Assembly (NCBI GenBank): GCA_002428965.1
Contig: DIYI01000013.1
Location: 1 to 45,600, forward strand
Direction of reading: 5' to 3'
Source of the DNA: Jejuia sp. UBA6058
GTDB taxonomy: Bacteria > Bacteroidota > Bacteroidia > Flavobacteriales > Flavobacteriaceae
Length of the DNA: 45,600 nt
The position numbers were made by a program, and so were the translations under genes. The notes under the pieces were generated by a model, which was not told the DNA's origin, did no database searches, and saw only the letters and a list, made by a program, of their open reading frames with translations. Shown here piece after piece: positions 40,568 through 45,600 of the stretch (its first letter is position 1; each line of letters begins with the position of its first letter).

Positions 40568-41152
40568 ATGACCAAAGAAAAAAAACAAGGCAAGCTTATA
40601 GTGTTTTCGGCACCTTCAGGTTCAGGAAAAACAACCATTGTGCGTCATTTATTAAATATTGAAAGTCTAAACCTAGAGTTTTCTATTTCCGCAACCTCAA
40701 GAGAGAAACGTGGTAAGGAAATAGATGGAAAAGATTATTATTTTCTTTCGGCAAAAGAATTTAAATCTAAAATTAAAAACGAAGAATTTTTAGAGTGGGA
40801 AGAGGTATATCGTGATAATTTTTATGGCACTTTAAAAACAGAGGTAGAACGTATTTGGGCACTTGGAAAAAATGTGATTTTTGATATTGATGTTTCTGGA
40901 GGATTAAGAATAAAACGTAAATTTCCTGAAGAGACATTGGCAATTTTTGTAAAACCTCCTAGCATCGACGAATTAAAAATTCGTTTAAAAAAACGCAAGA
41001 CTGAAAGTGCAGACAAAATTAATATGCGTGTAGCAAAAGCATCAGCGGAATTAGCAACAGCACCATTATTTGATACCATTGTTATAAATGACACCTTAGA
41101 GCATGCACTTGAGGAAGCTGAAAATGAAGTGAGACAATTTATTAATTCTTAG
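40568..41152 (+). CDS. gmk: Guanylate kinase
   Basis: 194 residues. Phosphorylates GMP to GDP with ATP. P-loop FSAPSGSGKTTIV near the N terminus, the GMP-binding ATSREKRGKEIDGKDYYF and the lid region KRKTESADKINMRVAKASAE. Second gene of the yicC-gmk-nadD run, 38 bp after yicC and 5 bp before nadD. Confidence 0.97.
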   Translation: MTKEKKQGKLIVFSAPSGSGKTTIVRHLLNIESLNLEFSISATSREKRGKEIDGKDYYFLSAKEFKSKIKNEEFLEWEEVYRDNFYGTLKTEVERIWALGKNVIFDIDVSGGLRIKRKFPEETLAIFVKPPSIDELKIRLKKRKTESADKINMRVAKASAELATAPLFDTIVINDTLEHALEEAENEVRQFINS

Positions 41153-41157
41153 TATTA

Positions 41158-41736
41158 ATGAAGGTTGGTTTGTTTTTTGGATCCTTCAATCCTATTCATA
41201 TCGGGCATTTGGTTATTGGCAATCATTTAGCTGAACATAGCGATATAGACCAAATTTGGTTTGTTGTTACCCCACACAACCCTTTTAAAAAGAAAAGTTC
41301 GCTTTTAGATAATTATCAACGTTTAGAAATGGTGTATCAAGCTACAAAGGAATTTGATAAGCTGAAGCCCAGTGATATTGAGTTTAGTTTACCGCAGCCC
41401 AACTATACTATAAATACTTTAGTATATCTTCAAGAAAAATACCCAGATAAGGAGTTTGCCTTAATCATGGGAGAAGATAATTTAAAAAGTTTTCATAAAT
41501 GGAAAAATTATGAATTGATTCTTGAAGGGCACCATATATACGTCTATCCTAGAATTTCTGAAAAAAAGATTGAAACCCAGTTTCATGAAAACCCTAAAAT
41601 TCATTTTGTAGATGCACCTATTATGGAATTATCATCTACTTTTATAAGAAAATCGATTAAAGAAGGGAAAAACGTTAAGCCAATGCTGCCCAATTCGGTT
41701 TGGGAATATCTGGATGAAATGAATTTTTATAGATAA
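41158..41736 (+). CDS. nadD: Nicotinate-nucleotide adenylyltransferase
   Basis: 192 residues. Adenylates nicotinate mononucleotide in NAD synthesis. Nucleotidyltransferase motifs GSFNPIHIGHLVIGNHLA (HIGH) and SSTFIRKSIKEGKNVKPML (ISSTxIR-like) are present. It follows gmk by 5 bp. Confidence 0.96.
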   Translation: MKVGLFFGSFNPIHIGHLVIGNHLAEHSDIDQIWFVVTPHNPFKKKSSLLDNYQRLEMVYQATKEFDKLKPSDIEFSLPQPNYTINTLVYLQEKYPDKEFALIMGEDNLKSFHKWKNYELILEGHHIYVYPRISEKKIETQFHENPKIHFVDAPIMELSSTFIRKSIKEGKNVKPMLPNSVWEYLDEMNFYR

Positions 41737-41797
41737 TTAGGGTGAATTTAAAGTTGATTAAGTTTTAAATTGAAACGAATTTGGTTCTAATAAAACG

Positions 41798-42388
41798 ATG
41801 AAGAATACCACCTTTTTCAACTACATATCAAAGTTTATTAACTTATCTGAAGAGGAGAAGCGTCTTTTAGAATCTAAAATAATAGAGCGAAAATATCTGA
41901 AAGATCAGTTCATGATTCAGCAAGGTGATATTTGCAAAAACGTAAATTTCATCATTTCTGGTTGCACAAAAACATTTTATGTTGATTCTGAAGGGCAGGA
42001 GCATATTGTGATGTTTGCTGTTGAAGATTGGTGGACTTCCGATTTAGGAAGTTTTATCACACAAAACCCAGCAGATTTTAATACCCAGTGTTTGGAGCCT
42101 ACACAAGTAGTGCAATTTACTTATGAGAATTTACAGGAATTATATGAAGAGATTCCCAAATTTGATAGACTTTTTAGGATAATTACCGAGCGCGCCTACG
42201 TAGCCTCTCAAAAAAGAATAATTAGAAATTTTAGTCTTTCAGCAAAGGAACGTTATTTGATTTTTAAAGAGACTTATCCTGAAATTGATAAACGCGTACC
42301 GCAATATATGATTGCTTCATATTTGGGAATTACAAAGGAGTTCTTAAGTAAAATAAAACGTCAATTGGCTCAAAACCATAAAAGTTAA
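41798..42388 (+). CDS. Crp/Fnr family transcriptional regulator
   Basis: 196 residues. An N-terminal cyclic-nucleotide-binding-like beta-roll (about 20-130, FMIQQGDICKNVNFIISGCT) and a C-terminal winged helix with RVPQYMIASYLGITKEFLSK. There is no Cys cluster as in Fnr. Bacteroidota members of this type often do not bind cAMP. It lies about 60 bp after nadD on the same strand and 96 bp before YceI, which it may regulate. Confidence 0.9.
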   Translation: MKNTTFFNYISKFINLSEEEKRLLESKIIERKYLKDQFMIQQGDICKNVNFIISGCTKTFYVDSEGQEHIVMFAVEDWWTSDLGSFITQNPADFNTQCLEPTQVVQFTYENLQELYEEIPKFDRLFRIITERAYVASQKRIIRNFSLSAKERYLIFKETYPEIDKRVPQYMIASYLGITKEFLSKIKRQLAQNHKS

Positions 42389-42443
42389 TCTAGTTTAACA
42401 TTATTTTATAATCTACTTCATTTTTCAAGGCTTACCTGTTGTT

Positions 42444-42451
42444 TACCTTTG
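42444..42451 (+). promoter_or_regulatory. -7 promoter element for yceI
   Basis: TACCTTTG followed by TAATTATT fits TAnnTTTG, 33 bp before the yceI ATG. Confidence 0.6.
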
Positions 42452-42484
42452 TAATTATTAATTCATAATTCAAAAACTATAAAA

Positions 42485-43060
42485 ATGAAAAAATCAATAA
42501 AGAATTTAGCTTTGATAGCGTTGGTTACGCTTGTAGTAGCATCATTCACAACGATAAGTTCGAAAAAAGAAATCAAGGTAGAAAGCAGTTCATTAGTTTG
42601 GAAAGGGTATAAAGTTACAGGTAGCCACGAAGGAACAATATCTATTGCATCTGGTTATTTAGATTTTGAAAATGAAACCTTAACTGGTGGCAAATTTGTG
42701 ATTGATATGACAACCATTACTAATACGGATATGTCTGGTGGTGGTAAGGCCAAATTGGAAGGTCATTTAAAATCAGACGATTTCTTTGGAGTAGAAAAAT
42801 TCCCTACCGCTTCTTTAGTATTTACTAATGTAAAATCTGTTAGCAAAAATGCATACGAAGTAACAGGAGATATTACTATTAAAGGAAAAACTGAGCCAAT
42901 TACTTTTGAACTTTCTGTTTATGGTAGTAAAGCCAACGCAACTATTAAAGTTGATAGAACAAAGTTTGATGTAAAATACGGTTCTGCAAGCTTTTTTGAT
43001 GGCTTAAAAGATAAAGCCATTTATGATGAGTTTGATTTAGTTGCAGATTTAGAGTTCTAG
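42485..43060 (+). CDS. YceI family lipid-binding-like protein, secreted
   Basis: 191 residues. Signal peptide MKKSIKNLALIALVTLVVAS. The mature part is the YceI beta-barrel: SSLVWKGYKVTGSHEGTISI near the start, then MSGGGKAKLEGHLKSDDFFG and the typical ITIKGKTEPITFELSVYG. YceI proteins bind isoprenoid chains in a lipocalin-like cavity. It follows a Crp/Fnr-type gene and has its own promoter and terminator. Confidence 0.92.
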   Translation: MKKSIKNLALIALVTLVVASFTTISSKKEIKVESSSLVWKGYKVTGSHEGTISIASGYLDFENETLTGGKFVIDMTTITNTDMSGGGKAKLEGHLKSDDFFGVEKFPTASLVFTNVKSVSKNAYEVTGDITIKGKTEPITFELSVYGSKANATIKVDRTKFDVKYGSASFFDGLKDKAIYDEFDLVADLEF

Positions 43061-43095
43061 TATTTTAAGGATTAATAGCATTTAAAATACAAAAC

Positions 43096-43129
43096 AAAAG
43101 CGCGAGGTATAAACACTCGCGCTTTTTTT
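43096..43129 (+). terminator. Terminator after yceI
   Basis: AAAAGCGCGAG and CTCGCGCTTTT around a 9-base loop with a T tract to 43129. The following ~170 bp up to 43300 hold no gene; the only structure seen is a weak inverted repeat CAATACTT/AAGTATTG (43174-43212). Confidence 0.9.
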
Positions 43130-43300
43130 GATAACATAAATTATGTAGGACTTTGTTGTCTAAGGCAGATGCTCAATACTTGTATTTAGATTATCATTAA
43201 AATAAAGTATTGGCTTATTTTTTAACTTGAATAATGCTTCTTTTATTATTAAGACACAAACTTTATGGCGAGGTCACACAATGTTTATTGTTTTAAATAA

Positions 43301-43336
43301 GAAACCGCCTAAAACAAGTTTGCTTTAAACGGTTTC
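43301..43336 (-). terminator. Probable terminator of the 315-residue lipoprotein gene
   Basis: GAAACCG and CGGTTTC enclose an A/T-rich interior that itself can pair (TAAA/TTTA). It starts 31 bp after the stop codon on the minus strand, with a moderate T run beyond. Confidence 0.55.
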
Positions 43337-43366
43337 TAAACTAAATAACCAACCAAAAATTTTATG

Positions 43367-44314
43367 TTATACCCTAGATGGTTCTCTTGGGTTTTCTATA
43401 CGTTCTTTTTTAAACTTACGTTTCTTTTCAATTTTAGTATTCTTGTCTTTTGTGTTCTCAGACTTAAGATATTGTATATAACCTCTTCCTTTAAATTCAT
43501 AAATAGTTTCAGAAGCAGGGTGAAACAACTCTATCGTTTCATCATTTATAACGCTCAATTCAAAAAACTCATTGTCAAAGAAATCATAATCTAATGTTAA
43601 AGTTTTTAAATAGAAATTGTTGCTTACATCTCCAACACCATAAACTCCGGTATAATCCCATAAAAGATTGTTAGGATTTAATCCAATAGGGTCTTGAGAG
43701 CTTCTAAATGTAGAATCGTTACCACCTGCTAAAAATTGTAAATAATTTTCATTATCAAACTCGTTTATTGCTCCCATTTCACTGGTATATGTTTTTTCCC
43801 AAGCTTCATATTCTTGTAAGAAATAATGAATGTTGTCATAAAAAACAAAATCATAATCAAAATCTCTTCTTTGATATCCATCTAGAAAGTAAGAGGTGTC
43901 TGTATTAGGGTCATACAATTCTATAGTATTAAAATCCACTTCAAAAACATCAAAAGTTACAAAACCATCAATATCGTGATTTACGTCTAAAATCATTCTG
44001 TAAGCATCGTATTCAGCAACATCAATACCGTAGCCATTTCCGCTATTACCAATGCCTACTAAATTATTATTGGCATACATAACACCATTAATAAACGATA
44101 CAGTGAACGCCTTTTGCAAAAATGGTACCTCTCCAAAACCAACGGTACGGTTAATATCTACATACCATAATTCATAAGAGTTTAAAATATCATTAGCTGT
44201 AATTACAGGTCCATCTATAAAAGTGTCTCTTTCATCAACTACTACTTCAGTATAACAAGAAGTAAAAAGTGTTGAAGCTAATACAAGTCCTAAAAGTAGT
44301 TTCGCAGTCTTCAT
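43367..44314 (-). CDS. Lipoprotein of unknown function with basic tail
   Basis: 315 residues. Lipobox signal MKTAKLLLGLVLASTLFTSC (Cys20). Asp/Asn/Tyr-rich body (NSYELWYVDINRTVGFGEVP, GYQRRDFDYDFVFYDNIHYF) with a very basic C-terminal tail (KNTKIEKKRKFKKERIENP). No domain was recognised. Homologues near nadD have, as I recall, been labelled nicotinate-nucleotide adenylyltransferases; the sequence has no nucleotidyltransferase motif, so that label should not be used. Upstream is a strong sigma-54-type element (44349-44364), so it may be under RpoN control. It is divergent from gpsA. Confidence 0.8.
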   Translation of the reverse strand: MKTAKLLLGLVLASTLFTSCYTEVVVDERDTFIDGPVITANDILNSYELWYVDINRTVGFGEVPFLQKAFTVSFINGVMYANNNLVGIGNSGNGYGIDVAEYDAYRMILDVNHDIDGFVTFDVFEVDFNTIELYDPNTDTSYFLDGYQRRDFDYDFVFYDNIHYFLQEYEAWEKTYTSEMGAINEFDNENYLQFLAGGNDSTFRSSQDPIGLNPNNLLWDYTGVYGVGDVSNNFYLKTLTLDYDFFDNEFFELSVINDETIELFHPASETIYEFKGRGYIQYLKSENTKDKNTKIEKKRKFKKERIENPREPSRV

Positions 44315-44348
44315 ATGTATTCGTTTTTCTGATTTCTATATAACTAAT

Positions 44349-44364
44349 TTCAAAACGCGTGCCA
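44349..44364 (-). promoter_or_regulatory. Sigma-54-type (-24/-12) promoter
   Basis: The minus strand reads TGGCACGCGTTTTGAA, against the RpoN consensus TGGCACGNNNNTTGCW: GG, N10, then GA instead of GC. It lies about 35 bp upstream of the lipoprotein ATG, predicting a transcript start near 44337. Only one consensus base is lost. Confidence 0.55.
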
Positions 44365-44412
44365 AAAAATTACAGTTAAGGCCTTATTAATTTTATCTTT
44401 TATAAATTTATG

Positions 44413-44420
44413 TACTTTTG
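44413..44420 (+). promoter_or_regulatory. -7 promoter element for gpsA
   Basis: TACTTTTG followed by AAATC fits TAnnTTTG, 26 bp before the ATG. Confidence 0.55.
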
Positions 44421-44446
44421 AAATCGCGAAAAATTTTAGTTTTTTC

Positions 44447-45448
44447 ATGGAAAACCCTTTAAAATATGCAGTTTTTGGTGCCGGTAGTTGGGCTACGGCA
44501 ATTGTGAAAATGCTTAGTGAAAATTTAAGTGAAATTGGTTGGTACATGCGCAGTGTATACACCAAAGAGCATTTATTAAGGGAGCAGCATAATCCAAATT
44601 ATTTAAGTTCAGTAGAGTTTCATTTGGAGCAATTGAAATTAAGTAATGCTATTAACGAAATTGCGGAATGGGCAGATGTGCTAATTTTTGTAATTCCATC
44701 GGCATTTATTCAAGAGGAATTAAAAAAGCTAACGGTTGATATTTCTAATAAAACAATCGTTTCTGCTGTAAAAGGTATTGTGCCAGAATCTGGGTTGCTG
44801 GTTGGGGAACATTTTAATGAAAAATACAATGTGCCTTTTGAAAGTATTGCGGTAATTGCGGGTCCTTGTCATGCCGAAGAAGTAGCACTAGAGCGATTAT
44901 CTTACCTTACTATTTCCTGTTGGGATGCTGAAAAAGCACAACATATTGCTGATAGTTTATCCAGCGACTACATAAAAACAAAAATTAGTGATGATGTAAT
45001 TGGTGTAGAATATGCAGTAATGCTGAAAAACATTTACGCTATTGCTGCTGGAATTGCGCACGGGTTAGGTTACGGGGATAATTTTCAAAGTATTTTAATG
45101 AGTAACTCTATTAGGGAAATGAAACGCTTCATCAAAAAGATGCATAAAATGAAGCGTAATATTAATAATTCTGCATATTTAGGTGACTTGTTGGTTACGG
45201 GTTATTCTACGTTTTCAAGAAATAGAATGTTTGGGAACATGATAGGTAAAGGATACACCGTAAAATCTGCCCAAATGGAAATGAACATGGTTGCAGAGGG
45301 TTACTACGCTACTAAAAGTGCTCAACTACTCAATCAAAAAAATAAGAAAAAAACACAACTTCCTATAATTAATGCGGTTTACGAGATTTTGTATGAGAAT
45401 AAAAGCCCTAAGAAGGTTTTTAAACGTTTAACTGAAAAGTTGGATTAA
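44447..45448 (+). CDS. gpsA: Glycerol-3-phosphate dehydrogenase [NAD(P)+]
   Basis: 333 residues. Rossmann motif VFGAGSWATAIVKML at the N terminus, then IAGPCHAEEVALERLSYLTI and VMLKNIYAIAAGIAHGLGYG with the catalytic Lys, and the GDLLVTGYSTFSRNRMFG segment. It makes sn-glycerol 3-phosphate for phospholipid synthesis. It is divergent from the lipoprotein gene. Confidence 0.95.
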   Translation: MENPLKYAVFGAGSWATAIVKMLSENLSEIGWYMRSVYTKEHLLREQHNPNYLSSVEFHLEQLKLSNAINEIAEWADVLIFVIPSAFIQEELKKLTVDISNKTIVSAVKGIVPESGLLVGEHFNEKYNVPFESIAVIAGPCHAEEVALERLSYLTISCWDAEKAQHIADSLSSDYIKTKISDDVIGVEYAVMLKNIYAIAAGIAHGLGYGDNFQSILMSNSIREMKRFIKKMHKMKRNINNSAYLGDLLVTGYSTFSRNRMFGNMIGKGYTVKSAQMEMNMVAEGYYATKSAQLLNQKNKKKTQLPIINAVYEILYENKSPKKVFKRLTEKLD

Positions 45449-45524
45449 ATAAGAAGCCTACTCTAACTCATCCAAAGGAGGAGAATACTCAACTGGCCAT
45501 TATACAATGGTAATATTTATCATG

Positions 45525-45600
45525 GCGTTTCCCTTCCGGGTCGGGCTTTCACTGCTCGCTTCCCGCATATGGCGGGAGAGCTCAAACATGCCGTTCAATC
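45525..45600. repeat. GC-rich interspersed repeat, truncated by the window end
   Basis: The segment GGCGTTTCCCTTCCGGGTCG, GGCTTTCACTGCTCGCTTCC and so on is far more GC-rich than the surroundings and contains the hairpin TCCCGC/GCGGGA (45561-45577). Its last bases, read on the minus strand as GATTGAACGGCATGTTTGAG, resemble the minus strand of bases 1-32. The style matches flavobacterial interspersed repeats. No ORF is seen in 45449-45600. Confidence 0.6.

Noticed and set aside
43174..43212. Inverted repeat CAATACTT/AAGTATTG with a T run near 43217
   Set aside because: The arms are 8 bp with a long loop, and the yceI terminator already ends that transcript; too weak to name.
43367..44314. Label as nicotinate-nucleotide adenylyltransferase by neighbourhood with nadD
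   Set aside because: It has a lipobox and no nucleotidyltransferase motif; the real nadD is at 41158.
1..45600. CRISPR array, prophage or insertion sequence
   Set aside because: No regular repeat-spacer pattern, transposase, integrase or phage structural gene was found.

Overview
The window reads as chromosomal DNA from a member of the Flavobacteriaceae (Bacteroidota). The evidence is AT-rich sequence, intergenic promoters of the Bacteroidota TAnnTTTG type (examples at 20426, 35472, 37230, 39643 and 44413), many small lipoproteins, an ExbB/ExbD/ExbD energiser cluster, an atpD-atpC pair with a short epsilon subunit, and short palindromic repeats that in one place interrupt a housekeeping gene. 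Genus cannot be fixed from the sequence alone. No phage, transposase, CRISPR array or rRNA was seen. Most genes are core metabolism with accessory islands between them.

Layout. 1-1850: an AraC-type regulator, an unlisted 57-residue ORF and an AhpD-like peroxidase-related gene; the last two share a 15-bp box and a promoter-like motif at exactly the same spacing. 1887-4887: two tandem secreted paralogues of unknown function. 4962-9047: metG (with a palindromic insertion), an S66 LD-carboxypeptidase, a small secreted protein and a DUF1569 protein. 9127-16171: a divergent unit, with a membrane-anchored winged-helix regulator facing a tightly packed operon of a Planctomycete-type cytochrome/DUF1549/DUF1553 lipoprotein, a Tat-exported DUF1501 protein and a Tat-exported NHL beta-propeller. 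16174-20350: a serine hydrolase fused to propeller-like repeats, a membrane AraC regulator and a TerB/DnaJ protein. 20471-26874: bacilliredoxin, sucA-sucB and a sodium:solute symporter. 26921-29817: a lone UmuD-like peptidase and the exbB/exbD operon. 29892-31855: tRNA-Ser, ansA and tatD. 31931-33448: a retropepsin-like protein, an orphan LuxR-type response regulator, and behind it two tandem 150-bp units with palindrome, promoter and hairpin, ending in a 33-residue membrane peptide. 33528-37175: atpC, atpD, rplY and prs. 37322-39528: tRNA-Leu, a DUF1080 lipoprotein and a formylglycine-generating-enzyme-like lipoprotein. 39672-45448: yicC-gmk-nadD, a Crp/Fnr regulator, YceI, a lipoprotein behind a sigma-54-like promoter, and gpsA. 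Both window edges lie in what looks like one family of interspersed repeats.

The best candidates for undescribed biology are the tandem palindrome/hairpin units behind the response regulator (33051-33321), the duplicated operator/promoter pair beside the AraC regulator (651-990), and the regulator plus Planctomycete-type secreted operon (9127-16171). All functional statements are read from sequence and family knowledge; no searches were run.
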